Shown here: positions 27,496-36,799 of the stretch, one piece after another
Layout of the letters: each line of letters starts with the position of its first letter
How positions within the stretch are numbered: position 1 is the stretch's first letter
Assembly: GCA_029060725.1 (NCBI GenBank)
Contig: JAIDTL010000038.1
Span: forward strand, 1 to 64,000
Direction: 5' to 3'
DNA: 64,000 nt
Source: Muribaculaceae bacterium
GTDB lineage: Bacteria > Bacteroidota > Bacteroidia > Bacteroidales > Muribaculaceae
Notes under the pieces: model-generated
Told to the model about the DNA's origin: nothing
The model's database searches: none
The model's input: only the letters and a program-made list of their open reading frames with translations
Translations under genes and position numbers: made by a program

Positions 27496-28716
27496 ATGAG
27501 CTCAGCCTCCCCCATCGAAGCCTCAAAACGCCACATAATCCTCGACGCCCTACGGGGCTTCGCCCTCCTCGGCATCTGCATGGCAAACTTTCCTGAATTT
27601 TCCCTATATTCCTTTCTCCATCAGGAAGCGACTAATGCGATGCCGACATCATCCTGGGATTATTTTACAAAATATTTCCTCAGTATATTCGTCGATGGCA
27701 AATTCTACACCATCTTCTCCCTCCTTTTCGGCATAGGATTTTCGATAATAATATCCAATGTGACTAAAAGAGGTGGCAATGCATACGTCATTTTCTACCG
27801 CCGTATGTTCGTGCTTCTCATCATTGGGTTTCTTCACCTAATGTATATCTGGAGCGGCGACATTCTGATGCTGTATGCCCTGATGGGAATGATATTACCC
27901 TTATTTATAAAGGTTTCAGACAAGGCATTTCTATGGACTGCCGGAATTCTTCTTTTTCTCCCTGTCATCCTCGACTTTTTGTTGGAAGCAATGGGCGTGT
28001 CCCTCTCTTCGCCTATAGTAGACTGGCAATGGAGAGAGTGTGCAAAGGTGGGAATTACAGAGGAGAATTTCGCATATTGGCTTCGCGATGCAGACAGCTA
28101 TAGCAAGGTTTTTGACTTCCTTATTCAGGGAGCGATTGTGAGGATTCAGGAATTCGTCGACGGTCACCGATGGTTTAAAGTATTGGGGCTCTTCATGATA
28201 GGGCTCTACATAGGACGCCATCGTCTCTATGCTGACCTTGAGACAAGGAAAGACATGCTTCGCAAACTGGCAACGTGGGGATTATGTCTTGGTCTCCCAC
28301 TATCTTGCTTATATGCCTGGGATTCCATGTCCGGGTATCCCTTTGGCAACGGAGCTCACAGTCTTATATACTTTGCAAGTGTCTATCTCACTGCTTTCGG
28401 CTATATAGGCGCAATTGGGTTGCTTTATCTTAAAAATAAAGACGCCGCTTGCTGGAAGATTCTCGCATATCCCGGCAGAATGGCACTGACCAACTATATC
28501 GGTCAGTCGCTCATAGGAATGCTCATCTACTACGGAACCGGCTTCGGATTCGGTGCCAACACCGGACTAATCTATGTAGAGATCGCAGTGATGTGCGTAT
28601 TCACATTCCAAATATGCTTCAGCGCCCTCTGGCTCCGCTATTTCCGCTTCGGTCCCCTCGAATGGATCTGGCGCTGCCTCACCTACCTCCGCCTCTTCCC
28701 CCTCCTCAAAGATTAA
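27496..28716 (+). CDS. DUF418 multi-spanning membrane protein
   Basis: A 406-residue protein with about nine hydrophobic helices. The N-terminal HIILDALRGFALLGICMANF and the C-terminal GRMALTNYIGQSLIGMLIYYG are the two signatures of DUF418 proteins (YeiB-like), a family related to acyltransferase-type membrane proteins and of unproven function. The start ATG directly follows a tandem repeat array. It is probably co-transcribed with the PatB-like gene 83 bases upstream. Confidence 0.86.
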   Translation: MSSASPIEASKRHIILDALRGFALLGICMANFPEFSLYSFLHQEATNAMPTSSWDYFTKYFLSIFVDGKFYTIFSLLFGIGFSIIISNVTKRGGNAYVIFYRRMFVLLIIGFLHLMYIWSGDILMLYALMGMILPLFIKVSDKAFLWTAGILLFLPVILDFLLEAMGVSLSSPIVDWQWRECAKVGITEENFAYWLRDADSYSKVFDFLIQGAIVRIQEFVDGHRWFKVLGLFMIGLYIGRHRLYADLETRKDMLRKLATWGLCLGLPLSCLYAWDSMSGYPFGNGAHSLIYFASVYLTAFGYIGAIGLLYLKNKDAACWKILAYPGRMALTNYIGQSLIGMLIYYGTGFGFGANTGLIYVEIAVMCVFTFQICFSALWLRYFRFGPLEWIWRCLTYLRLFPLLKD

Positions 28717-28719
28717 TTA

Positions 28720-28948
28720 TTCAGGTTTCGCTTGTTAGAATTCATTGTAGTTCAATATGCATAGCATTAGAGTTGCGTAGCTTGCTCTGCGTTCTCCGGC
28801 CGATGCGAAGCAGGCCGTAATCATTGCGATCTTGCCAAAACCGAGTCGCGAAGCTATAATTGATCGTTAATCGTTTATAGTTAATATTCCCTCCGTGACC
28901 CCTTTGCGCCTTTGCGTGAGATTTTTAGAGCTTGCAGAATTTGAGTAT
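28720..28948. repeat. Dispersed MITE-like element, divergent full copy
   Basis: It begins TTCAGGTTTCGCTTGTTAG and ends GAGCTTGCAGAATTTGAG, with the internal blocks TTGCGTAGCTTGCTCTGCG, CCGGCCGATGCGAAGCAGGC, ACCGAGTCGCGAAGC and CCCTTTGCGCCTTTGCGTGA in the usual order. It fills the gap between the convergent DUF418 and metallopeptidase genes. Confidence 0.75.
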
Positions 28949-28954
28949 ATTACA

Positions 28955-29836
28955 TTACATAGGAGGATAAGAGCCGGAGAAAGTATCTGCAGCCGAAATC
29001 GACGCATCCCCGGTCTTAAGTCCCTTCGAAAGCCAATGCATTCTCCATTCGCTACGTCCATGATTGAACGATTCCGGCATCTCATATCCGTATGCTTTCT
29101 TCTGAAGATAGTCATCGCCTATTTTCGACGCCGCATTGATCGCATTCTCTACATCTCCCGGCTCGATTGATCCGAACATCTCATTGTCGGTATGCCCCCA
29201 CACTCCTGCATAATAGTCTGCTTGAAGCTCAAGACACACGCTTATCTTATTTGCCTCATTTTCCGGCAGACGAGCCATTGCTGAATGTGCTTTATTCAAA
29301 GTGCCAAGAAGATTCTGCACATGATGGCCAACCTCGTGGGCTATCACGTATGCAAAGCAAAAATCTCCGGACGCACCGATCTGGCTCTGCATTGTCTTGA
29401 AGAAATCAAGGTCAATATATACTGTCTCGTCTGCTGAGCAATAGAACGGACCCATCTGGGCACTTCCCTGTCCGCATCCGGTTTGGATAGAACCACTGTA
29501 GACTACCATCTGAGGAGCCCTATACTCTCCCCAACCCTGCTCACGAAACACCTTGGTCCATACATCCTCTGTGCCGGCAAGCACCTTCGACGAAAGATCG
29601 TAGAGCCGCTGGTCTTCAGCATCAAGCTGTACAGCCTGTTGAGTCTGTGTCCCACCCTGCTGTTGCATGGCTCCTAACACTGACTGCGCAACATCACCGA
29701 CACTACCGCCGGACATAAACGTTATGACAGCCGCTATTATCACTCCGATGATACCGCCTCCGATACCCATCGTCTTTCCAGACACACCGCGGCGATCCTG
29801 AATATTGCCGCTCTGCCTTCTTCCGTCAAGTCTCAT
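28955..29836 (-). CDS. Neutral zinc metallopeptidase, YpfJ/KPN_02809 family
   Basis: A 293-residue protein. MRLDGRRQSGNIQDRRG is the typical N-terminus of the family, followed by one transmembrane helix (IGGGIIGVIIAAVITFMSGG, residues about 27-46). A Gln-rich linker leads to the peptidase domain with GSAQMGPFYCSADETVYIDLDFF, the zinc motif HEVGHH and the third-ligand region LELQADYYAGVWGH. Family members are membrane-anchored peptidases of unknown substrate. Length and order match. An exact Bacteroidetes promoter is at 29873-29904. Confidence 0.9.
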   Translation of the reverse strand: MRLDGRRQSGNIQDRRGVSGKTMGIGGGIIGVIIAAVITFMSGGSVGDVAQSVLGAMQQQGGTQTQQAVQLDAEDQRLYDLSSKVLAGTEDVWTKVFREQGWGEYRAPQMVVYSGSIQTGCGQGSAQMGPFYCSADETVYIDLDFFKTMQSQIGASGDFCFAYVIAHEVGHHVQNLLGTLNKAHSAMARLPENEANKISVCLELQADYYAGVWGHTDNEMFGSIEPGDVENAINAASKIGDDYLQKKAYGYEMPESFNHGRSEWRMHWLSKGLKTGDASISAADTFSGSYPPM

Positions 29837-29872
29837 ATTTATAGTTTAAAATCATTTGTCTTTGGATGAGTG

Positions 29873-29904
29873 CAAATTTACAATAAAATTTGATATTATA
29901 CAAA
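29873..29904 (-). promoter_or_regulatory. Promoter of the metallopeptidase gene
   Basis: On the minus strand TTTG (29901-29904), 20 bases, TAAATTTG (29873-29880), a perfect consensus match 36 bases before the ATG. Confidence 0.78.
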
Positions 29905-29966
29905 TTAATTTTCATCCTCCTTGTAGGGACGCACGGCTCGTGCGTCCTCCTAAAAATTTAAATGCT

Positions 29967-30065
29967 GACTTGACAGCTCGGAGAGCTGTCATTTTGCAAA
30001 AACCCCGGACTTCAGTCCGGGGTATCCTCCACTAAAGCTCAGTAGCCTCGGAGAGGCGCTTTATG
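29967..30065. repeat. Triple-hairpin dispersed repeat (GGA-loop family), copy 1
   Basis: Three palindromes in a row: ACAGCTC-GGA-GAGCTGT, ACCCCGGAC-TTCA-GTCCGGGGT and GCCTC-GGA-GAGGC, ending GCGCTTTATG. The same order occurs at 45236-45333 and 57644-57731. Confidence 0.85.
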
Positions 30066-30196
30066 TTAGATTCATAATCCACACATTTACATATACTTTC
30101 TTATCATTATTTTTACTTATTATCTAAGACAACGTAGTTTTTCCCATTTTTTTTATAAATTTGCATTTTAGATTCAACAACTAACAGTATATACCA

Positions 30197-32539
30197 ATGA
30201 AAAAACTGACCATCGGCCTGCTGTCGGGACTCATCCTTACAGCCTGCGGCCAGAACAGTGGCTCCGGCTCAAGCAGCCAGGCCATTCCTTCTGACAACGA
30301 CATCGAAAAAAGAGTGAAAGAAATCGTCGGAAACATGACCCTCGAAGACAAGATCGGACAAATGTGCGAGATCGAGATCGGACAGCTCACAGACTACAAA
30401 GCTTCTGCTGAAAACGGCAAGTTCACCCTCGATGCCGCAAAGATGCAGGAAGCATTCGAGAAATACCGTGTCGGTTCCATCCTCAACACTCCGCTCGGAG
30501 AGGCTCAGAGCGTAGAGACTTGGCACTACGTAATCGGAACTATACAGGAGGAATCTATGAAATATATCGGTGTCCCCGATATCTACGGCGTCGACCAGAA
30601 CCACGGCACCACATACACTACCGGTGGCACCATCTTCCCTCAAGAAATCAACATGGCTGCCTCTTTCAACCGCGACCTCGTGCGCGAGGGTGCCACTATA
30701 TGCGCATACGAATCACGCACTTCTTCAATTCCATGGGTATATAATCCCGTGATGGACCTCGGACGCAACCCCGTCTGGAGCCGTATGTGGGAAAGCTTCG
30801 GCGAAGACCCCTACATCAATGGTGCAATGGCTGTGGAAATGGTTAAGGGATATCAAGGCGACGATCCTAACCACGTTGGTCCTCAAAACGTAGCTTGCTG
30901 TCTCAAGCACTATATGGCTTACGGTGTCCCTACTTCAGGCAAAGACCGTACTCCGGCTTCAATAAGCACAATTGACCTACGCGAGAAATTCTTCCAGCCA
31001 TATAAGATGGCTATCCAAGCCGGAGCCCTATCGGTAATGGTCAATTCAGGTATCGTAAACGGCATCCCATTCCATGCTAACCATGAAATGCTGACAGTTT
31101 GGCTCAAGGAGCAGCTCAACTGGGACGGTATGATCGTCACTGACTGGGCTGACATCCACAACATCTGGAAACGCGACAAGGTTGCAGCCGACTATAAGGA
31201 GGCTATCATGATGGCTATCAACGCCGGTATCGATATGTCGATGACCCCTTACGATATGGAATTCTGCACTCTGCTTAAGGAACTCGTGGAAGAAGGCAAA
31301 GTGTCACAGGCTCGTATCGACGATGCTACTGAACGTATCATCCGCCTGAAACTCCGCCTCGGACTCTTCGAGACCCCAACAATGAACCCTGCAGACTATC
31401 CCAACTTCGGCAGCGAAGCCCATGCACTAAAGGCTCTTGACCTCGCAGCTGAAAGTGAAATTCTGCTCAAAAACGAAGGCAATATCCTCCCGATAGCTCA
31501 AGGTAAGAAAATTCTCGTCACCGGTCCCAACGCCAACTCTATGCGTTCGCTCAACGGCGGCTGGAGCTACAAGTGGCAAGGTAGTGACGATCCTAAATTC
31601 CACGACCAGTATAACACCATCTACGAAGCGATGCGCCTGATCTATGGTGACTCCAACGTGAAACTCGAACAGGGCATGGACTACAACCCTGAAGCGTGGG
31701 AATCTGAAATCAACATTCGCATTCAGGCTGCCGTAGCCGCTGCCCGTAGCGTCGATGTAATCGTGGCTTGCGTAGGTGAAAACTCCTACTGCGAAACTCC
31801 CGGCAACACAAATGATCTCCACCTTTCCGCCAACCAGACTGCTCTCGTAAAGGCTCTCGCAGCTACAGGCAAGCCTATCGTGCTCGTACTCAACGAAGGT
31901 CGTCCTCGCATCATCCGCGAGATCGAACCTCTTGCATCTGCAGTTATCGACGTAATGCTTCCCGGAAACTACGGCGGCGACGCCCTTGCAGAGCTCCTAT
32001 CAGGCAAGCGCAACTTCAGTGGCAAGCTCCCCTTCACTTATCCTAAATGGATCAATGCTCTTGCCACTTACGACCACAAGCCATGCGAAACTGTGCCCAC
32101 AATGGAAGGTGCCTACAACTACAGCGCTGACATCGACGTGCAGTGGCCATTCGGCTTCGGCATGAGCTATACTACATTTGAATACTCCGATATCTCTATC
32201 GACAAGACCGAGTTCACACCTGCCGACGAGCTCAAGGTTTCAGTCAACGTCAAGAATACCGGCAGCGTGGAAGGCAAAGAAGCTGTAATCTTCTACAGCA
32301 GCGACCTCGTGGCATCAGTTACTCCCGACGTGCGTAGGGTTCGTGGCTTCGACAAAATCAACCTCAAGCCCGGCGAAAGCAAGATAGTAGAATTCACAAT
32401 CCCGGCATCCGATCTCGCTTTCGTAGGTCAGGACGGCAAGTGGACAATCGAAAAAGGCGAATTCCAATTCACCCTCGGCAATCAGAAAGTGAAAGCCTCC
32501 TGCACCGAAACAAAAGTCTGGGACACCCCCAACATCTGA
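30197..32539 (+). CDS. GH3 beta-glucosidase-type lipoprotein
   Basis: A 780-residue lipoprotein with lipobox LTAC (Cys near residue 17) and a Ser/Gly-rich linker. The GH3 N-terminal barrel has GVDQNHGTTY, ASFNRDLVREGA, MWESFGEDP and the nucleophile motif VTDWADI with Asp316. The C-terminal sandwich has DVIVACVGENSYCETPG, followed by a fibronectin-III-like end (VKNTGSVEGKEAVIFYSSDL). GH3 enzymes remove glucose or xylose from oligosaccharide ends, and lipidation implies an outer-membrane or periplasmic site. It is transcribed alone, with a TAAATTTG box about 40 bases upstream. The sugar specificity cannot be read from the sequence. Confidence 0.93.
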   Translation: MKKLTIGLLSGLILTACGQNSGSGSSSQAIPSDNDIEKRVKEIVGNMTLEDKIGQMCEIEIGQLTDYKASAENGKFTLDAAKMQEAFEKYRVGSILNTPLGEAQSVETWHYVIGTIQEESMKYIGVPDIYGVDQNHGTTYTTGGTIFPQEINMAASFNRDLVREGATICAYESRTSSIPWVYNPVMDLGRNPVWSRMWESFGEDPYINGAMAVEMVKGYQGDDPNHVGPQNVACCLKHYMAYGVPTSGKDRTPASISTIDLREKFFQPYKMAIQAGALSVMVNSGIVNGIPFHANHEMLTVWLKEQLNWDGMIVTDWADIHNIWKRDKVAADYKEAIMMAINAGIDMSMTPYDMEFCTLLKELVEEGKVSQARIDDATERIIRLKLRLGLFETPTMNPADYPNFGSEAHALKALDLAAESEILLKNEGNILPIAQGKKILVTGPNANSMRSLNGGWSYKWQGSDDPKFHDQYNTIYEAMRLIYGDSNVKLEQGMDYNPEAWESEINIRIQAAVAAARSVDVIVACVGENSYCETPGNTNDLHLSANQTALVKALAATGKPIVLVLNEGRPRIIREIEPLASAVIDVMLPGNYGGDALAELLSGKRNFSGKLPFTYPKWINALATYDHKPCETVPTMEGAYNYSADIDVQWPFGFGMSYTTFEYSDISIDKTEFTPADELKVSVNVKNTGSVEGKEAVIFYSSDLVASVTPDVRRVRGFDKINLKPGESKIVEFTIPASDLAFVGQDGKWTIEKGEFQFTLGNQKVKASCTETKVWDTPNI

Positions 32540-32655
32540 CAATATGGAAAGGAGGCTTTTCTATATGGAAGGGAGGCTTTCCAGCCTCCCCCATATCAAA
32601 ATAAAAACTCGTAAATATGCAAGGGGAGGCAGGATAGCCTCCCCTTATTTCATTG

Positions 32656-32696
32656 TCGGTGTTTTCGGTTAGGTGGCGGAGCCAAGGGCTCCGCGC
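32656..32696. repeat. Palindromic repeat of the TCGGTGTTTTCGGTT family
   Basis: TCGGTGTTTTCGGTTAGGTG is followed by a GCGGAGCC/GGGCTCCGC hairpin. It lies between two convergent genes and probably acts as their shared terminator. Related copies are at 8221, 37559, 41443, 46264 and 53569. Confidence 0.7.
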
Positions 32697-33872
32697 TCAT
32701 TTCCCCTCAGTTATTGCCGAAGCAATCCTCCCAAGTATCTCCTCCAAAGCAGCCCGAGGAGCCCCTACATTAAGCCTCATTAACCCGGACCCTTCCTTCC
32801 CGAACATCGCCCCGTCATTGAGTGCCACCCGAGCCTTATTCACGAATAGATCTATCAGCTCATCATGGCTCAGTCCGAGTCCACGGCAATCAAGCCATAC
32901 CAAATAAGATGCATCCGGACTCAAAGCCTTAACTCCCGGAATATTCTTCTCGCAATATTCCTCCACGAATTTGATATTCTCTTCCACATAGGCAAGCATC
33001 TCCTTTCTCCATTCCTCACCTTCGCGGTAAGCCGCTATCGCAGCAATGTGAGAGAATATCGGAGCGTCGCTGAACTCATTCGCAGCAAGCCAACCATAAA
33101 ATTTATCACGGATCTTTTCATCCGGCACTATAGAGAATGAACTTACGATCCCCGGAATATTGAATGTCTTCGAAGGCGCACAGAAAGTAATGCTGTTTGA
33201 AGCGGCATCGTCGCTCACCGTAGCAAACGGCACATGTCGGTTGCCCCAAAGTGCCATATCTGCGTGTATCTCATCCGAAACCACCAGCAGATTCTTCCTC
33301 TTGCATATCTCAGCAAGCTTGCGAAGCTCATCCTCGCTCCACATCCGGCCCCCGGGATTATGGGGATTGGATAGAAGCAACACCCCACCCTTCGTATCAA
33401 GATTTTCCAATGCATTATAATCGATATGATAGCGATGCGCTTCATCCTCTATAAGAGGCACATTCACCACATTCCTTCCGTTTTCCTCTGCAGTGATTCG
33501 GAAAGGATGATACACCGGCGGCATTATCACCACATCATCACCCGGCTTGGTGAATACATTGATCACCATCCCTATGCCCTTCACAATTCCCGGAATATAG
33601 CTTATCCACTCCGGTTTGATCTCCCAACCGTGAAGCTTCTTCTCCCAATCTATTATGGAGGGTCTATAGTCTGCCGGCTCTGCCGTGTATCCTAATATCG
33701 GATGCTCAAGCCTCTTCCTGAGCGCATCCATCACAAAAGGTGGAGTAGCGAAATCCATATCAGCTACCCAGGCAGCAAGCAAGTCAGGTCGTCCAAAACG
33801 TTCCTCAAGCAGATCCGTCTTTATCGCCCCGCTCCCATGCCTCTCGATTATCTCATCAAAATTATATTCCAT
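32697..33872 (-). CDS. MalY/PatB-type PLP-dependent C-S lyase/aminotransferase 2
   Basis: A 391-residue homologue of the enzyme at 26240, with the same signs: LAAWVADMDFATPP, LLLSNPHNPGGRMWS, VVSDEIHADM, the PLP lysine in APSKTFNIPG and GLMRLNVGAPRA near the end. It follows the trans-sulfuration enzyme gene by 73 bases on the same strand, probably in one operon. Together they would join sulphur to a homoserine ester and split the resulting thioether, or degrade methionine or cysteine. The direction is not decidable here. Confidence 0.9.
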   Translation of the reverse strand: MEYNFDEIIERHGSGAIKTDLLEERFGRPDLLAAWVADMDFATPPFVMDALRKRLEHPILGYTAEPADYRPSIIDWEKKLHGWEIKPEWISYIPGIVKGIGMVINVFTKPGDDVVIMPPVYHPFRITAEENGRNVVNVPLIEDEAHRYHIDYNALENLDTKGGVLLLSNPHNPGGRMWSEDELRKLAEICKRKNLLVVSDEIHADMALWGNRHVPFATVSDDAASNSITFCAPSKTFNIPGIVSSFSIVPDEKIRDKFYGWLAANEFSDAPIFSHIAAIAAYREGEEWRKEMLAYVEENIKFVEEYCEKNIPGVKALSPDASYLVWLDCRGLGLSHDELIDLFVNKARVALNDGAMFGKEGSGLMRLNVGAPRAALEEILGRIASAITEGK

Positions 33873-33937
33873 TTCAATTGTCAGTTATCTGTTGTCAGCT
33901 TATACTTTATACTTCATACTGCGCGAAGCGCAAATAC

Positions 33938-33976
33938 TTCCGATATCACGCAAGCAATGCTTGCGTGATATCGGAA
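33938..33976. terminator. Perfect 19-bp palindrome across a stop codon
   Basis: Arms 33938-33956 and 33958-33976 are exact reverse complements with a single central base, and they contain the last nine codons and stop of the trans-sulfuration gene. A second short stem GCGCGAAGCGC follows at 33921-33931. It could act as an attenuator before the PatB-like gene. Confidence 0.75.
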
Positions 33977-35121
33977 TAAAGATCCTCCGGATCCTCCAGC
34001 CCCACCGAAAGCCTAATGGTGGTATCCTTAATATCCATGGCATCACGCTGCTCCTGAGTCAAAGGCCCGAAAATCGTACTGGCAGGATGTATCGCCAATG
34101 TGCGGTTGTCAAAGAGATTCGTCGCCCTATGAATAAGCTTCAATCCGTTGATGAATCGCTTGCAAGCGTCTTCACTTTCAAGATCGAATGTCAGCATCGC
34201 TCCGGCTTTGTCTCCATATTGCTCAGTAAAAAGCTCATGCTGCGGATGGCTCTCCAGCCCGGGATACCCCACAGCCACCACTCCGGGTGTCTGCTCAAGC
34301 ATCTTGGCAAGCTTCAGCGCAGAATCTGCCTGTCGCTCGTATCTCACCTGCATCGTCTCCAGACCGAGGGTCTGCATATAAGCCGCATGAGGAGTCATGT
34401 ATCCTCCAAAATTAAACACACAATCCTTCTTTATGAAAAGAGATATGTCAGGAAAATTGCCGTAGTCGATAATCACACCACCAAGACTCGTAGCTCCACC
34501 TGAAACATATTTCGTAGTAGATACAACTTGGAAATCAAGCCCTAATGCTTTCCCGTCAAATTGAGTAAAGGGTATCATAGTGGTGTCGGCAATCAATGGG
34601 AAACCATGCTTATGGGCAATTGCAGCGAGAGCCTTCACATCTGCTACCTCCGTCTGCGGATTTGTCACACTTTCAAGAAATATGCAACAGGTGTTCTCAT
34701 CTACAAGTGCCTCCACTGCTGCCGGGTCGGTAAGGTCAGTCAGGCGAGCCTCCACTCCATACCTCAGCATAGTTTTGGTCAGCAAAAGATAAGTGTTACC
34801 GAAAAGATGCTTGGAAGATATTATATTTTTTCCGGCGGAAGCCGCACTCATCAGCATCGCGCTTATGGCAGCCATACCCGACGTGAACGCACTCACTTCT
34901 TTTGCCCCTGTAAGATTGGCAATTCTTTCTTCAAAATGAGTCACTGTAGGATTGAGCACCCTTGAATAGTCAGGAGCGTTTGTCCGTCCGCAGAAGGCAT
35001 CAGCCATCACGTCGGCATCGTCAAATTCGTAAGCAAGAGTGTGGTATACAGGCATCTGCAACGCATCGTATGCATCTCTACGCTGATAACGCGTATGTAT
35101 AGCTTTTGTGGTATTCTTCAT
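33946..35121 (-). CDS. Trans-sulfuration family PLP enzyme (cystathionine gamma-synthase/methionine gamma-lyase type)
   Basis: A 391-residue Cys/Met-metabolism enzyme. It has PVYHTLAYEFDDAD, the YSRVLNPTVTHFEERIA motif that contributes phosphate and substrate contacts, EVSAFTSGMAAISAMLM, LIADTTMIPF, and the PLP lysine in STTKYVSGGATSLGG. Sequence alone does not separate O-acetylhomoserine sulfhydrylase, gamma-synthase and gamma-lyase activities. A second family member is divergently encoded at 35401. The last codons lie inside a perfect palindrome, and a MalY/PatB-type gene follows in the same operon. Confidence 0.88.
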   Translation of the reverse strand: MKNTTKAIHTRYQRRDAYDALQMPVYHTLAYEFDDADVMADAFCGRTNAPDYSRVLNPTVTHFEERIANLTGAKEVSAFTSGMAAISAMLMSAASAGKNIISSKHLFGNTYLLLTKTMLRYGVEARLTDLTDPAAVEALVDENTCCIFLESVTNPQTEVADVKALAAIAHKHGFPLIADTTMIPFTQFDGKALGLDFQVVSTTKYVSGGATSLGGVIIDYGNFPDISLFIKKDCVFNFGGYMTPHAAYMQTLGLETMQVRYERQADSALKLAKMLEQTPGVVAVGYPGLESHPQHELFTEQYGDKAGAMLTFDLESEDACKRFINGLKLIHRATNLFDNRTLAIHPASTIFGPLTQEQRDAMDIKDTTIRLSVGLEDPEDLYSDITQALLA

Positions 35122-35214
35122 TGTTTTTCTTACAAAATGATATTTCGATGCAAAATTAGCACTTTATGGCGAAATAAGCACTATCAAAAGCAATAAAATC
35201 ATATTTTTTCTGCA

Positions 35215-35250
35215 TCTTCAACACCGTGTTGAGGACGCAGTCCGAAACTC
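35215..35250. repeat. Palindromic repeat TTGAGGACG family, copy 1
   Basis: TCTTCAACACCGTGTTGAGGA forms a hairpin and is followed by CGCAGTCCGAAACT. Copies occur at 48073, 50583 and 54461. Confidence 0.7.
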
Positions 35251-35252
35251 AT

Positions 35253-35284
35253 TTTGCATATCTCCCATATTTTATATATCTTTG
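35253..35284 (+). promoter_or_regulatory. Promoter of metY-like gene
   Basis: TTTG (35253-35256), 20 bases, TATCTTTG (35277-35284), an exact match. It leaves a leader of about 110 bases that consists mostly of a degenerate CCCTATTCG/CCTATCCGG repeat up to 35395. Confidence 0.78.
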
Positions 35285-35304
35285 CAAGAAATTCATAAAT
35301 CAAA

Positions 35305-35395
35305 GAAACATATTAGCCCTATTCGCCCTATCCGGCTTATTCGCCCCATTCGCCCTATCCGGCCAATATGACTAATTAGACTAATCAGACTCATA
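35305..35395 (+). repeat. Degenerate 9-bp tandem array in the leader
   Basis: Variants of CCCTATTCG, CCCTATCCG and ACTAATTAG repeat with a period near nine bases and end five bases before the ATG at 35401. Similar arrays are at 27408-27454 and 53692-53870, also directly before start codons. Confidence 0.72.
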
Positions 35396-35400
35396 CCCTT

Positions 35401-36675
35401 ATGAAAGCAAATCCCGGCACTATCTGCGTGCAAGGCGGCTGGAAACCCGAAAATGGCCAGCCCCGAGTGCTCCCTATAATTCAGAGCACTACTTTCAAAT
35501 ACTCCACCTCCGAACAGATGGCACGCCTCTTCGACCTCGAAGAGAGCGGTTATTTCTACACCCGACTTGCAAATCCCACCAACGACGCGGTTGCCGCAAA
35601 GATCGCTGAACTCGAAGGTGGAGTAGCCGCTATCCTGACCTCCTCCGGACAGGCTGCCAACTTCTATGCAGTCTTCAACCTTTGCTCCGCCGGCGACCAC
35701 TTCGTATGCTCGTCAGCAATCTACGGTGGCACATTCAATCTCTTCGCCGTAACTATGAAGAAGATGGGTATCGAATGCACATTCGTTGCTCCCGATGCCT
35801 CTGAAGAGGAAATAGCAGCGGCATTCCGTCCTAACACAAAACTCATATTCGGAGAGACCATCTCAAATCCAAGCAATGACATCCTCGACATCGAAAAGTT
35901 TGCCAAGGTAGCTCATGAGAATGGTGTGCCCCTGATTGTCGACAACACTTTCGCCACTCCCATCAACTGCCGTCCCTTCGAATGGGGAGCCGATATCGTG
36001 ACTCACTCCACTACTAAATACATGGACGGACACGCTACAAGCGTAGGTGGCGTAATCGTAGACAGCGGCAACTTCGACTGGGAAGCACACGCCGAGAAAT
36101 TCCCCGGACTCACCACTCCCGACGAGTCATACCATGGTCTGACCTACACTAAGGCATTCGGCAAAGCTGCCTTCATCACCAAAGCCACAGCACAGCTAAT
36201 GCGCGACCTCGGCTCCATACCCTCACCACACAACTCCTTCCTCCTCAACCTCGGACTCGAGACGCTTCATCTCCGTATGCCGCGCCACTGCGAGAACGCC
36301 CTGAAAGTGGCACAATGGCTCGAAAAGCATCCGAAGGTAGGCTGGGTCAACTACGCCGGACTCGAAGGCAACAAATACTACGACCTCGCCAAGAAGCAAA
36401 TGCCCAACGGCACCTGTGGCGTGATTTCATTTGGACTGAAAGGCACACGTGAGGACGCCATTGAATTCATGGATAAACTCAAATTCATAGCCATAGTGAC
36501 ACACGTAGCCGATGCCCGCACCTGTGTCCTTCACCCCGCGAGCCACACCCACCGCCAACTTACCGACGAACAGCTCCGCGAAGCCGGCGTCCCAGCCGAC
36601 CTCGTCCGCCTATCCGTAGGCATCGAAGACGTCCAAGACATCATCGCCGACCTCGACCAAGCCCTGAATAATTGA
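35401..36675 (+). CDS. metY: O-acetylhomoserine sulfhydrylase (MetY-type)
   Basis: A 424-residue PLP enzyme, the usual length for MetY. It has GTICVQGGWKPENGQPRVLPIIQSTTF, YTRLANPTNDAVAAKIAELEGG, LTSSGQAANFYAV, IVDNTFATP, and the PLP lysine in THSTTKYMDGHA. The family condenses O-acetylhomoserine with sulfide to homocysteine, or O-acetylserine to cysteine. It is divergent from the related enzyme at 33946 and has its own exact promoter. Together with the two PatB-like genes it forms a sulphur amino acid neighbourhood. Confidence 0.88.
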   Translation: MKANPGTICVQGGWKPENGQPRVLPIIQSTTFKYSTSEQMARLFDLEESGYFYTRLANPTNDAVAAKIAELEGGVAAILTSSGQAANFYAVFNLCSAGDHFVCSSAIYGGTFNLFAVTMKKMGIECTFVAPDASEEEIAAAFRPNTKLIFGETISNPSNDILDIEKFAKVAHENGVPLIVDNTFATPINCRPFEWGADIVTHSTTKYMDGHATSVGGVIVDSGNFDWEAHAEKFPGLTTPDESYHGLTYTKAFGKAAFITKATAQLMRDLGSIPSPHNSFLLNLGLETLHLRMPRHCENALKVAQWLEKHPKVGWVNYAGLEGNKYYDLAKKQMPNGTCGVISFGLKGTREDAIEFMDKLKFIAIVTHVADARTCVLHPASHTHRQLTDEQLREAGVPADLVRLSVGIEDVQDIIADLDQALNN

Positions 36676-36697
36676 GATTTGAGAATTATCCAAGCAC

Positions 36698-36779
36698 TAA
36701 GTTTGTTTAGGTGTCTGAGCCTCCGGCGCAGCCCAAGCAGTAAGTTTGTTCAGGTGTCTGAGCCTCCGGCTCAGCCCAA
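36698..36779. repeat. Two tandem 43-bp palindromic repeats
   Basis: TAAGTTTGTTTAGGTGTCTG and TAAGTTTGTTCAGGTGTCTG start at 36698 and 36741. Each is followed by a GAGCC-TCC-GGC stem, and in the second copy CTGAGCC/GGCTCAG is perfect. They lie just before the SIMPL gene. Confidence 0.78.
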
Positions 36780-36799
36780 TAATATTAATTTTATAGCCT

